Source of the DNA: Porphyromonadaceae bacterium UBA7141
GTDB taxonomy: Bacteria; Bacteroidota; Bacteroidia; Bacteroidales; Muribaculaceae
Length of the DNA: 25,807 bases
Reading direction: 5' to 3'
Assembly: GCA_002491945.1 (NCBI GenBank)
Contig: DKWX01000035.1
Location: 1 to 25,807, forward strand
The notes below the pieces were generated by a model. The model was not told the origin of the DNA and did not search any database. It saw only the letters and a list, made by a program, of their open reading frames with translations. Shown piece after piece: positions 1 through 7,869 of the stretch. The position numbers and the translations under genes were made by a program. Numbering within the stretch: the stretch's first letter is position 1; each line of letters begins with the position of its first letter.

Positions 1-12
1 CCATCGGTTAAA

Positions 13-30
13 TTTGAACACTTACTTATC
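13..30. repeat. 18-bp repeat, copy 1
   Basis: TTTGAACACTTACTTATC, identical to 12756-12773. On the minus strand it is followed by TTTAACCG and an ATG at 4-2, so it may be the leader of a gene lying beyond the left edge. The three bases before it (plus strand 9-12, TAAA) extend the similarity to the tsaE leader. Confidence 0.55.
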
Positions 31-36
31 AGCCGG

Positions 37-1281
37 TCAGTTGCCGTCACCCTGTCTTGTCGGGACAGTCTTTCCGCCTTTGGCCGGGGGATTGGCAGAG
101 GGGCCGTTACTGTCGGGCTTATCCTTCCCGCTCCCCTTGCCGGGGCGTAGACTGCGGAATTTACTGAAGGCCTTCGCCGCATCGGACCCCGAATACAGCA
201 GTCTTCCCTTGCCGTCGCCTACCACAAACCATGGAGTGCCCGTCACACCGAAGCGCAGGGCATCACGGTCGGCCAGACCGCGCGGCGAGAAGGCACGCAC
301 GGTCTGCGACAGCGAGTCGTGGCGAATCAGACTTCGCCACTGCGACGAGTCGGGATTGAGAGCGATGTCGGCAATCACCATCTCGGCCGAATCGCGCCGC
401 CATCGGGTCAGCCAGCGCAGCGAGTCGGTAAGCGCCTTACGGTCATCGTCGCCACGCTGCCAGTAATACAGCAGCAGCGGGCTCCCCGAAGAGGCGAAAC
501 GCAGAGTGTCGGCATTATTGTCGGCCGACCGGACGATAAGATTATCAGCCCGCTTTGCGGGTGCTCCCTGCAGTGCCGGAGAAATTCCGGTCAGATCCTG
601 CCGGGCCAGCAGCGGGGCGAATCCCTCCGGGTCGTTCTCCTCCGGCAGAGAGCGCCATAGGCGGTCGAACTCCCGGGGGTCCAACCCGGCATCAAAATAA
701 GCGAAGAGCAGCAGACGTGCCGCCGGAGAGTCGGAATTATTCTTCACAAACGCCGCCACAGCCTTATTCAGCGCCATCAGGGCCGGAGCGGATGCCGAAT
801 CCTGAGGCGTGGTGCGGCGGGCCTCCTCGATAATCCTGCGGTTGTCGAGTCGCCAGCGGGTCAGCAGTTCAGTAGGTCTGTTGCCGGAGATATTCCACTC
901 CACCGGATCTGTCCCGGAGCCTGAGAGGACTATCCTGTCGCCTCGCTCGGCATAGAATATGGCGGCCGGTATCACAGACGAGCCGTGGCTTATCGTCACC
1001 ATCGTAGGATAGCGCGTCAGCCCTATGGCTTCCCCCTTGCCGGCCGACACAGCCACGGCCGACTCTACCTGCAACCCTCCGCGCGGGTCGGAGGCATAAT
1101 ACGATATTCTGTAAGTGGCCGTCACGGAGTCCGGGAGGGAGAACTCCATCCGGAATTCATTCTTTACGCATCCCGTAAGCCAAAGAAGCAGCATGGTAAG
1201 GATAATCCATACGGCCCCGGCCGACAGGTAACGCCGACAGAGGCGACGGCATATGATGATGTGTGGATATAGTCGAAGCAT
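37..1281 (-). CDS. Lipoprotein with a cysteine-less thioredoxin-like domain
   Basis: Probable cell-envelope lipoprotein. The reading frame is open from 1308, but a full promoter (TTTG, 20 nt, TATATTTG) overlaps its first codons, so I place the start at the second in-frame ATG (1281) or later. A hydrophobic stretch ends in a lipobox, LTGC, giving an acylated Cys at residue 47 when counted from 1308. The middle is polar and predicted periplasmic. The C-terminal third looks like a thioredoxin fold: a strand (PLLLYYW), then GVTGTPWFVVGDGKGRLLYSG near residues 355-375, where TPW corresponds to the cis-Pro loop. The usual CxxC is replaced by YYWQRGDD, and no Cys follows the lipobox one, so disulfide exchange is impossible. 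The tail is Gly/Lys/Pro-rich low complexity. Related Bacteroidota lipoproteins of TlpA type have the same layout with a CxxC. Function is unknown; a binding or structural role is inferred. Confidence 0.75.
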   Translation of the reverse strand: MLRLYPHIIICRRLCRRYLSAGAVWIILTMLLLWLTGCVKNEFRMEFSLPDSVTATYRISYYASDPRGGLQVESAVAVSAGKGEAIGLTRYPTMVTISHGSSVIPAAIFYAERGDRIVLSGSGTDPVEWNISGNRPTELLTRWRLDNRRIIEEARRTTPQDSASAPALMALNKAVAAFVKNNSDSPAARLLLFAYFDAGLDPREFDRLWRSLPEENDPEGFAPLLARQDLTGISPALQGAPAKRADNLIVRSADNNADTLRFASSGSPLLLYYWQRGDDDRKALTDSLRWLTRWRRDSAEMVIADIALNPDSSQWRSLIRHDSLSQTVRAFSPRGLADRDALRFGVTGTPWFVVGDGKGRLLYSGSDAAKAFSKFRSLRPGKGSGKDKPDSNGPSANPPAKGGKTVPTRQGDGN

Positions 1282-1285
1282 ATTG

Positions 1286-1317
1286 CAAATATAGCGATTA
1301 ATAAGCATCCTGACAAA
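1286..1317 (-). promoter_or_regulatory. Bacteroidota promoter for the thioredoxin-like lipoprotein
   Basis: On the minus strand TTTG (1317-1314) is followed after 20 nt by TATATTTG (1293-1286), matching the -33 TTTG / -7 TAnnTTTG pattern of Bacteroidota housekeeping promoters. Transcription would start near 1281. The start at 1308 would then lie outside the transcript, and the ATG at 1281 would be nearly leaderless. Confidence 0.65.
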
Positions 1318-1382
1318 GAAAAAGCCTGCAGAAAATCCGATGGACTGTCAAATCCGACACCTTCCCCTGACTCCCGGATTCC

Positions 1383-2339
1383 TTATTCCGTTGTCCCCCG
1401 GTAATGCGGGTGATGTTCGATAAGCTGGCGCCGCAGATGGGAAGTGTCGAGGTGCACATAGATTTCAGTAGTGGCGATTGATTCATGTCCGAGCATCTGC
1501 TGTATGGCTCTCAGATTCGCCCCCCCCTCGAGCAGATGAGTGGCGAAGCTGTGGCGTAGCGTATGCGGCGACACCTTCTTAGTGATACCTGCCGATTCAG
1601 CCAGCTGCCGGATAATGATAAACACCATCACGCGTGTCATTTTCGCACCCCGGCGGTTGAGAAAGAGTATGTCGTCGTCGGCTGCCGACTTCGGCATCGG
1701 TCTCACTGCCAGATACTCGCTGACGCATCTTATGGCGGTGGGAGAGAGTGGCACGATGCGTTGTTTCGATCCCTTGCCCTCGATAATGGCAAGTCCCTCT
1801 GTCATGGAGATACGGGTGATGCGCAAGTCGCAGAGCTCGGAGACTCGCAGACCGCTCCCGTAGAGCATCTCCACAATGGCATGATTGCGCACGGATTCCT
1901 CCTTTTCCCATGGTATGGCGGCCACCATGGCATCAATCTCCTCCACACTGAGCACATCGGGAAGCATCCTCCCCACCTTCGGCGACTCCAGCAGCACCGT
2001 CGGGTCGCGATCCACCACCTTCTCCGACACAAGGAACCGGAAGAAAGAACGCAAAGCCGCCACTACGCGTGCCTGCGAGGCCGGACTCAGCCCCAGGTCA
2101 TGGAGCGAAGCCAGAAATTCATGCAGTATATTTTCATCGACTGAGGCGGCCTGATTTGTAGCTTGCCGTCCGATCGGCGGCTCACAGTCGGCCGGCTCCT
2201 CATCGCCGAGGAACTCCGCAAGATGGCGTATATCGCACGAATACCCCTCGACAGTATTTGGCGACAGCCCGCGCTCCAGACTCAGATAGTGGTCGAAATC
2301 GGGTAAATGTTCGGAAATCTTCATAAGATTCGGATTCAT
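1383..2339 (-). CDS. xerD: Tyrosine recombinase XerD
   Basis: Site-specific tyrosine recombinase that acts with XerC at dif to resolve chromosome dimers. The 318-aa protein has a SAM-like N-terminal DNA-binding domain (about residues 10-110) and a C-terminal catalytic domain. All six catalytic positions are visible: R165 in GSGLRVSEL, K189 in GKGSKQR, H259 and R262 in PHTLRHSFATHLL, H285 in LGHES and the nucleophile Y294 in TTEIYVHLD. The spacing from K189 onward matches E. coli XerD. It is about 20 residues longer than usual because of an insert at about residues 46-68. The ATG overlaps the upstream stop as ATGA, so it is translationally coupled; Met6 (2324) is an alternative start. It is the last gene of the yfhO-like operon. 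XerD fits better than XerC, but a lone family member cannot be told apart with certainty. Confidence 0.93.
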   Translation of the reverse strand: MNPNLMKISEHLPDFDHYLSLERGLSPNTVEGYSCDIRHLAEFLGDEEPADCEPPIGRQATNQAASVDENILHEFLASLHDLGLSPASQARVVAALRSFFRFLVSEKVVDRDPTVLLESPKVGRMLPDVLSVEEIDAMVAAIPWEKEESVRNHAIVEMLYGSGLRVSELCDLRITRISMTEGLAIIEGKGSKQRIVPLSPTAIRCVSEYLAVRPMPKSAADDDILFLNRRGAKMTRVMVFIIIRQLAESAGITKKVSPHTLRHSFATHLLEGGANLRAIQQMLGHESIATTEIYVHLDTSHLRRQLIEHHPHYRGTTE

Positions 2340-2809
2340 GGCAGAGTGTAGGCTGTAGGCGCCATGTCGCGTCCGCTGACCAGAATCGTTATCTCACGTC
2401 CCGAGAACATCAGCTGGCCATGTAGGGGCGCTTGGCTGCATTCGCGGCGATAGCTTTCAGTCCGCACCACACGGCAATGCGCCTCATCGGGATTGCGGGC
2501 AATCACAGCGCCGGCCAGCCTGACGGCCATCCGGTAGCACCTTGGAGCCTCCGGCATCAGATGCACCTTGAGCGGCGAGGCATGCCGCTGTCTAAGAAAG
2601 ATGCAGAGCCTGTATAAGGCACGAGCCCGTCCGGACTCCCCGGGAAGGGGGGATTCCAGACGGGAGTCGTTTTCAAGATAATAAGCGTATCCACGCCTCG
2701 GATACAGAGCCTCGGTCACGATGGCATATGCGAAAGGTGAATGCACACCGAATCCCCGTGTATGGCGCCATCGGCGGTAGGCATCGGCTAATCGTGACAG
2801 GATGCGCAT
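2336..2809 (-). CDS. Truncated methyltransferase-like protein
   Basis: 157-aa protein between the YfhO-like gene (3-bp gap) and xerD (ATGA overlap), so almost certainly part of one operon. Its first 40 residues (RRWRHTRGFGVHSPFAYAIVTE) resemble the N-terminal helix region of Bacteroidota class I SAM-dependent methyltransferases, which typically carry a G(H/V/I)HSPF motif and run to about 230-260 aa. The following ARALYRLCIFLR also fits that family. The glycine-rich SAM-binding motif expected next (E-x-G-x-x-x-G) is absent and the protein stops early. I see no signal peptide or membrane segment. It may be a degenerate methyltransferase kept for coupling, or a distinct small family; catalytic activity is unlikely. 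Kinship rests on recalled motif similarity, not a search. Confidence 0.55.
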   Translation of the reverse strand: MRILSRLADAYRRWRHTRGFGVHSPFAYAIVTEALYPRRGYAYYLENDSRLESPLPGESGRARALYRLCIFLRQRHASPLKVHLMPEAPRCYRMAVRLAGAVIARNPDEAHCRVVRTESYRRECSQAPLHGQLMFSGREITILVSGRDMAPTAYTLP

Positions 2810-2812
2810 CGC

Positions 2813-5374
2813 TTACATTCGTTTATTACGCAGACGCAGAGCCCTGACGGCGAGAGCGGCGGCACAGAGGATGAAAATCACAGCCACGGCCACCGCACCT
2901 ATTGTATTGGTGACAGAGAGTGATTTCGGATTGAAATAGAATTCCACCTCATGTTCGCCGGCCGGCACCTGCAGCGCCCGCAGAGTATAGTCGGCGCGTC
3001 CCATCTCTACGGGTTGCCCGTCGAGAGTGACCTGCCATCCCCATGGGAAGTAGACTTCCGAGAATACAGCCACACCTCCGGCGGCCGAGCGGGTGCGGTA
3101 TTTCAGTCGGTCGGGGGCATAGGAAGTGAGTGTCACAGTGTCGCCTGGAGCCTTGGGGCGGGTTTCGCCTAAGATGTGACGGAACGTTTCATCTGCCACA
3201 GCCTCATCAGCCGGATTGAGCGACGATAGTGCCTGCATCTCTTCATTGGGAGTCGCCACATATCGGATCCGGCTGACAAACCAGGCGTTGCCCAAAGCAT
3301 AGGGATTCTCTTCGGCGTAGTCGCCATAGAGATAATATTTCGTGTTGAGCATGTCGAGCACCGGTTCGCGCGACGTGAAGAGGCGGTAGTCGATGCTGTC
3401 GTTATTTGCCGTCGAATCCTGCTGCAGAGCCTGCAGACGCGTCATATTGCTGCGGGCCTCTTCGTTAAGGCGCCCTATGGCCGGAGATATCTGATAGGTG
3501 ATCAGGTCGTTGTAGCGGGTGAGCTTGGCCGCGTGATATCCGCCGACAGTCTTATGGAAATAAGAGGAGCGGGCACCGCCGAAATCCGCTAAGTCGAGCA
3601 CACGGTAGGAGGTCGTATCCTGCAGTATGTAGCGGTCTCCCTCGTTCTCGGCGAATGTGGCGGTGCGCGGCATCGGCTCAACGAAATTCTCGGAATTGAC
3701 GTATCGCTTGTTGATGCTGAAAAGGTCGATCAGCACTATCGCCGACAAAGCGCAGACAAAGAGCACCCGATTTCGGAACGCACCGCGCAGATATAGCCAG
3801 ATTACAAGGAATCCGGCCACGATATACATAAGCGAACGGGCGCAGTCGGCACTGACAAGGCTCAGGCGGGCATCGCGCACAGTGGCCATCACATTGGCGT
3901 AGGCCGGGTCGGTGAATATCCCCTGGGCGCGGAGCATCTCCATCTCCTGTGCCGAATAGGGCTGGCCGAATACCGACGGAGCGAGCCAGCCTATCATGCA
4001 GATGGCTGCACCCAGACCGAATACGGTGTAGAGTGTCCACCTCTGGCGGGCGAGGAAATCGGGAGTATCGATAAGTTTCTTGATCGCCATTACGGCAAGC
4101 AGCGGCACGCAGAATTCGAGCACCACCAGAATGCTCGACGGAGTGCGGAACTTGTTATAGCCCGGCACATTGTCGATAAAGAAATCCGTCAGCAGAGGGA
4201 AGTTATGTCCCCAAGCCAATAAGATTGAGAAAACCATGGCTGCGAAGAGCGCCCATTTCATAGGACCGGCCTTCGGGCCATCGGCCACAAACATGGCCAG
4301 CACTGCCAGCAGCAGCACCAGCACCCCGACGTAGACGGGGCCGTTGGTCATCGGCTGGTCGCCGAAGTACTGTCCGAACTGCCCTACGACCTGCATCTCC
4401 TGCGGCGAGAGGAATGTCTCGTTGGCTTTGTCGGTATCGGCCACAGACAGAAGAGAGTTCTGGCCGCCGACGGGTTTGATGGTGGCGCCCCCCTTCACGT
4501 TGGGAATCATCAGAGTCAAGGTTTCATCGATGCCGTAGCTCCAGGCCGTGATGGCATTGCGGTCCATTCCTCCGGTAGAGTCCTGTCCCGGAGCGACGAT
4601 GTCGGTGGCTCGTCCGCGCACAGTCTCCTTCGAGTATTTATAACTGTTATAGAGCGATGCCGAATTGGCGGCAAGAGCCAGCACTCCGGCTCCCAATGCC
4701 AGAGCAGTGGCGATGCCCCATCGGCGCATCTGCTTCTGTCGCCAGGCCATCACACCCCATGCGATTACCATGAACAGAATCGGTAATAGAAAGTAATACG
4801 TCATCTGCGGGTGATTGCTCATCAGCTGCAGAGTGGCGAAAAGCGAAGAGAGCGCCACTCCCGGGAGATACTTTCCCCTGTACAGCAGCGCCAGACCTCC
4901 GATGGTGGGGGGAATATAAGCCAGAGTGACAAATTTCCAGATATGTCCGGCACCTATTATGATGATGAAATAGGTGGAAAAACCCCATGCAAGCGATGCG
5001 AATAGCGCCGTGTGCCACTTCATCTTCATGCACAGACACATGATGAAGAAGCCCAGAAACATGGCAAACAGCAGATTGGCCGGCGAGGGGAGCCAGAGCG
5101 TATAAATAGAGAATATCCACCCGGTCAGCCTGCCGGTGAGGTATGACGGAGATATCTGGAACGTAGGCATCCCGCCGAACAGAGCGTTGGTCCATCGCGG
5201 GGCGTGCCCGGTCATTGCCTCATACTGCTGCACTTCCTGGCCATTTGCCAGACCTTGCAGGATATCATGCTGCTGAAGCACATTGCCCCTGAAGTCATCC
5301 GGGGCGAAAAATATAAAGGCCACGACAGCCAGAAGCAGCGCGACCGATATACTGTATATGGTTTCTTTTTTCAT
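2813..5374 (-). CDS. YfhO family polytopic membrane protein
   Basis: 853-aa inner-membrane protein of the YfhO family (GT-C-like fold; Gram-positive members take part in glycosylation of envelope polymers). The first transmembrane helix is residues 8-24, followed by an outside loop with DDFRG and QQHD, where GT-C enzymes often place catalytic acids. Many hydrophobic helices follow up to about residue 560. A soluble domain follows, ending in the family signature FSEVYFPWGWQVTLDGQPV and LRALQVPAGEHEVEFYF, and a last helix precedes a basic tail (RALRLRNKRM). The length is normal for the Bacteroidota form. It heads an operon with the methyltransferase-like gene and xerD. A 10-bp perfect hairpin lies 13 nt upstream of the start. 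The substrate is not known from sequence. Confidence 0.88.
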   Translation of the reverse strand: MKKETIYSISVALLLAVVAFIFFAPDDFRGNVLQQHDILQGLANGQEVQQYEAMTGHAPRWTNALFGGMPTFQISPSYLTGRLTGWIFSIYTLWLPSPANLLFAMFLGFFIMCLCMKMKWHTALFASLAWGFSTYFIIIIGAGHIWKFVTLAYIPPTIGGLALLYRGKYLPGVALSSLFATLQLMSNHPQMTYYFLLPILFMVIAWGVMAWRQKQMRRWGIATALALGAGVLALAANSASLYNSYKYSKETVRGRATDIVAPGQDSTGGMDRNAITAWSYGIDETLTLMIPNVKGGATIKPVGGQNSLLSVADTDKANETFLSPQEMQVVGQFGQYFGDQPMTNGPVYVGVLVLLLAVLAMFVADGPKAGPMKWALFAAMVFSILLAWGHNFPLLTDFFIDNVPGYNKFRTPSSILVVLEFCVPLLAVMAIKKLIDTPDFLARQRWTLYTVFGLGAAICMIGWLAPSVFGQPYSAQEMEMLRAQGIFTDPAYANVMATVRDARLSLVSADCARSLMYIVAGFLVIWLYLRGAFRNRVLFVCALSAIVLIDLFSINKRYVNSENFVEPMPRTATFAENEGDRYILQDTTSYRVLDLADFGGARSSYFHKTVGGYHAAKLTRYNDLITYQISPAIGRLNEEARSNMTRLQALQQDSTANNDSIDYRLFTSREPVLDMLNTKYYLYGDYAEENPYALGNAWFVSRIRYVATPNEEMQALSSLNPADEAVADETFRHILGETRPKAPGDTVTLTSYAPDRLKYRTRSAAGGVAVFSEVYFPWGWQVTLDGQPVEMGRADYTLRALQVPAGEHEVEFYFNPKSLSVTNTIGAVAVAVIFILCAAALAVRALRLRNKRM

Positions 5375-5384
5375 AATCTAACAG

Positions 5385-5495
5385 TTACTCCCCGTCACCC
5401 CGGCGCTTGGCAGATGATGACGGGGAGATGACTATGAGCGGTGACCGTCCTCCCGAGGCGTCGATGATGCGGAATGCGTGTGGATTGCGGGGCAT
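5385..5495 (-). CDS. Possible 36-aa small ORF upstream of the YfhO-like gene
   Basis: An ATG at 5495 opens a 36-codon frame (MPRNPHAFRIIDASGGRS and onward, ending RRGDGE) that stops 10 nt before the YfhO-like ATG. It has no signal peptide or recognisable domain. The hairpin at 5388-5427 forms the end of this frame, so translating it would open the hairpin, as in leader-peptide coupling. It may be a chance frame in GC-rich DNA; conservation would be needed to accept it. Confidence 0.2.
   Translation of the reverse strand: MPRNPHAFRIIDASGGRSPLIVISPSSSAKRRGDGE
5388..5427 (-). promoter_or_regulatory. Hairpin directly upstream of the YfhO-like start
   Basis: CTCCCCGTCA (5388-5397) and TGACGGGGAG (5418-5427) form a perfect 10-bp stem with a 20-nt loop. 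On the minus strand the stem ends 13 nt before the YfhO-like ATG and is not followed by a U-run. It could be a 5' UTR structure affecting translation, or a weak terminator after the Lrp gene. No clear TAnnTTTG promoter was found between the two genes. Confidence 0.45.
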
Positions 5496-5575
5496 TGCCG
5501 AGATGAGGTCCTGCCCATACGGGGCAAGATGTCAGTATAGACTCCGGCGCTGAGGGATGTGATTCGGATTCAGAT

Positions 5576-6067
5576 TCAGATTTCGTGGCGGTCGTCGTAT
5601 TTACCCTCTTTTAGTTTGATGGTGATCTGACGGTTCATGCTCTGCTCTAGCGAGATGAGGGTTTCCGTCTCAGTGACACCCTTGATGTGCTGTATTTTAT
5701 CATTGAGCAGCTCCATGAGATGAGAGGTGTCGTTGGCATATACCTTGATGAGCATCGAGTAGGGGCCGGTAGTGAAGTGGCACTCCACAACTTCGGGGAT
5801 ACTTTCGAGTTCGGCTACTACATCGCGGTACATAGACCCTTTTTCGAGCTTTACGCCTACGTATGTGCAGGTGTTGAAGTCGAGTTTGCGGGGGTTGACA
5901 GTATAACCGCTGCCGGTGATTACCCCCATTTCCACGAGTCGGGCGATGCGCTGGTGGATTGCGGCACGGCTCACACCGCATTGTACGGCTATATCCTTCG
6001 ACGGCATACGTGCGTTGCGCATGATGATGTTGAGGATTCGGCGGTCGAGATTATCAATTTTTTCCAT
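5576..6067 (-). CDS. Lrp/AsnC family transcriptional regulator
   Basis: 163-aa feast/famine regulator. The N-terminal winged helix-turn-helix spans about residues 4-60 (LDRRILNIIMRNARMPSKDIA, then GVSRAAIHQRIARLVEMGVITG). The C-terminal RAM/AsnC effector-binding domain follows from about residue 68 (TYVGVKLEKGS, VVECHFTTGPYSMLIKVYA, IKGVTETETLISLEQ). The length is typical for an autonomous Lrp-type regulator. These proteins bind amino acids and form octamers on DNA. It has its own promoter (TACTTTTG at 6127-6120) and lies downstream of pckA, separated by a rho-independent terminator, so it is a single-gene unit. Whether it regulates pckA or the YfhO-like gene is unknown. The effector cannot be read from sequence. 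Confidence 0.92.
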   Translation of the reverse strand: MEKIDNLDRRILNIIMRNARMPSKDIAVQCGVSRAAIHQRIARLVEMGVITGSGYTVNPRKLDFNTCTYVGVKLEKGSMYRDVVAELESIPEVVECHFTTGPYSMLIKVYANDTSHLMELLNDKIQHIKGVTETETLISLEQSMNRQITIKLKEGKYDDRHEI

Positions 6068-6119
6068 GATGTGAAGTTTAAGGTATAAGGTTTAGGATTA
6101 ATGAATCAATTTATCGCCC

Positions 6120-6127
6120 CAAAAGTA
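6120..6127 (-). promoter_or_regulatory. -7 element of the Lrp/AsnC gene promoter
   Basis: TACTTTTG on the minus strand matches TAnnTTTG and lies about 52 nt before the ATG at 6067, within an A/T-rich stretch. No TTTG -33 box is visible at 19-21 nt; an A/T tract occupies that position. Confidence 0.5.
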
Positions 6128-6192
6128 CGAAATTTTTTTTATATCTTCACTATTTGATTTGAAAAAAATGAAAAAACAGGTGTCAAATTGAT

Positions 6193-6225
6193 AAAAAAAT
6201 CCCCGAAGCCTGATTGACTTCGGGG
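6193..6225 (-). terminator. Rho-independent terminator of pckA
   Basis: Read on the minus strand: CCCCGAAG, a 9-nt loop, CTTCGGGG, then ATTTTTTT. The perfect 8-bp GC-rich stem followed by seven Us lies 40 nt after the pckA stop codon. It insulates the Lrp/AsnC gene from pckA transcription. Confidence 0.9.
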
Positions 6226-6264
6226 AAATTACTATATTTTACACCTGTGGAGAGGTATCATCAA

Positions 6265-7869
6265 TCAGATGTGGGGACCTGCCAGAGAGAGCTTCTTGCC
6301 AGTCTCGTTGGTCTCGAACTTCTTGAAGTTGTTGATAAACATCTCGGCGAGTTTCTTAGCCTTGTCGTCCCATTCTTTGGGGTCGGCATAAGTGTCGCGG
6401 GGGTCGAGGATGCCGGTGTTGACGCCGGGCAGCTCAGTGGGGATTACGAAATCGAAGTAGGGGAGCACTTTTGTGGGAGCCTTCTCGATGTCGCCGTTGA
6501 GGATATCGTCGATGATGCCGCGAGTGTCGGGGATTGAGATACGCTTGCCTGTGCCGTTCCAGCCGGTGTTGACCAGATAAGCCTTGGCGCCGTTTGCCTT
6601 CATCTTCTTCACGAGCTCCTCGGCGTATTTAGTGGGGTGCAGTGAGAGGAAAGCCTGTCCGAAGCAAGCCGAGAAAGTTGGAGTCGGCTCTGTGATGCCA
6701 CGCTCGGTGCCGGCGAGCTTTGCAGTGAAGCCGGAGAGGAAGTAGTACTGAGCCTGCTCGTCGTTGAGGAGGGCTACCGGGGGGAGCACACCGAATGCGT
6801 CGGCCGAGAGGAAGATCACCTGCTTTGCAGCGGGGCCTTTGGATACGGGCTTCACGATATTCTCGATGTGATAGATCGGGTATGATACGCGGGTGTTCTC
6901 AGTGACGCTCTTGTCGGCGAAGTCGGGAGTGCCGTCGGCCTCTACAGTCACGTTCTCGAGGAGCGCGTCGCGCTTGATTGCGCCGTAGATGTCGGGCTCG
7001 TTTTCCTTTGAGAGGTTGATTACCTTTGCGTAGCAGCCCCCTTCGTAGTTGAAGACGCCCTCGTCGTCCCAGCCATGCTCGTCGTCGCCGATGAGTTTAC
7101 GCTTCGGGTCGGTTGAAAGGGTGGTCTTGCCGGTGCCGGAGAGGCCGAAGAAGATTGCGGTAGATGTCTCGTCCATGTTGGTGTTGGCCGAGCAGTGCAT
7201 TGAGGCGATGCCGCGGAGGGGGTTGAAGTAGTTCATCATCGAGAACATGCCCTTCTTCATTTCGCCGCCATACCAAGTGTTGAGGATTACCTGCTGGCGC
7301 TCCTTGATGTTGAAAGCCACGACAGTCTCGGAGTTGAGGCCGAGCTCCTTGTAGTCTTCCACCTTTGCTTTCGAGGCGTTGAATACGACGAAGTCGGGGT
7401 TGAAGTTCTTGAGCTCCTCCTCAGAGGGACGGATGAACATGTTGGTCACGAAGTGGGCCTGCCATGCCACTTCCATGATGAAGCGCACTGCGAGGCGGGT
7501 TGCGGGGTTTGCGCCGCAGAATACGTCGACCACGTAGAGAGTCTTGTCAGAGAGTTCCTTGACGGCCTTCTCGCGGAGGTGATCCCATACCTCTGTCGAG
7601 ATGGGCTTGTTGTCGTTCTTATATTCGTCGGAAGTCCACCATACGGTGTCTTCTGTGATTTCGTCTTTGACGAGGTATTTGTCTTTGGGCGAGCGGCCGG
7701 TGTAGATGCCGGTCATTACGTCAACAGCGCCGAGATCGGTGAGGATACCTTTTTCATAGCCTTCGAGAGCGGGATTGGTCTCGTCTTTGAAGAGCTGCTC
7801 GTAAGAGGGGTTGTGAATGATTTCCTTCACATCCTTGATCCCATACTGGGCCAAATTGAGTTCTGCCAT
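6265..7869 (-). CDS. pckA: Phosphoenolpyruvate carboxykinase (ATP)
   Basis: Cytosolic enzyme interconverting oxaloacetate plus ATP with PEP plus CO2 and ADP. In anaerobic Bacteroidota it usually runs toward oxaloacetate, feeding the fumarate/succinate branch. The 534-aa length is standard. Motifs in order: GRSPKDK (R59), YGGEMKKG (K205, K206), RGIASMHCSAN (H225), the P-loop GLSGTGKTT (242-250, K248), the metal site GDDEHGW (D262), ENTRVSYP (R327) and GWNGTGKRI. These match the E. coli PckA active-site residues, and the P-loop rules out the unrelated GTP-dependent type as the best match. It is monocistronic, with its own promoter at 8148-8177, a 270-nt structured leader and a terminator. The start is supported by MAELNLAQYGI, typical of the family. 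Confidence 0.97.
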   Translation of the reverse strand: MAELNLAQYGIKDVKEIIHNPSYEQLFKDETNPALEGYEKGILTDLGAVDVMTGIYTGRSPKDKYLVKDEITEDTVWWTSDEYKNDNKPISTEVWDHLREKAVKELSDKTLYVVDVFCGANPATRLAVRFIMEVAWQAHFVTNMFIRPSEEELKNFNPDFVVFNASKAKVEDYKELGLNSETVVAFNIKERQQVILNTWYGGEMKKGMFSMMNYFNPLRGIASMHCSANTNMDETSTAIFFGLSGTGKTTLSTDPKRKLIGDDEHGWDDEGVFNYEGGCYAKVINLSKENEPDIYGAIKRDALLENVTVEADGTPDFADKSVTENTRVSYPIYHIENIVKPVSKGPAAKQVIFLSADAFGVLPPVALLNDEQAQYYFLSGFTAKLAGTERGITEPTPTFSACFGQAFLSLHPTKYAEELVKKMKANGAKAYLVNTGWNGTGKRISIPDTRGIIDDILNGDIEKAPTKVLPYFDFVIPTELPGVNTGILDPRDTYADPKEWDDKAKKLAEMFINNFKKFETNETGKKLSLAGPHI

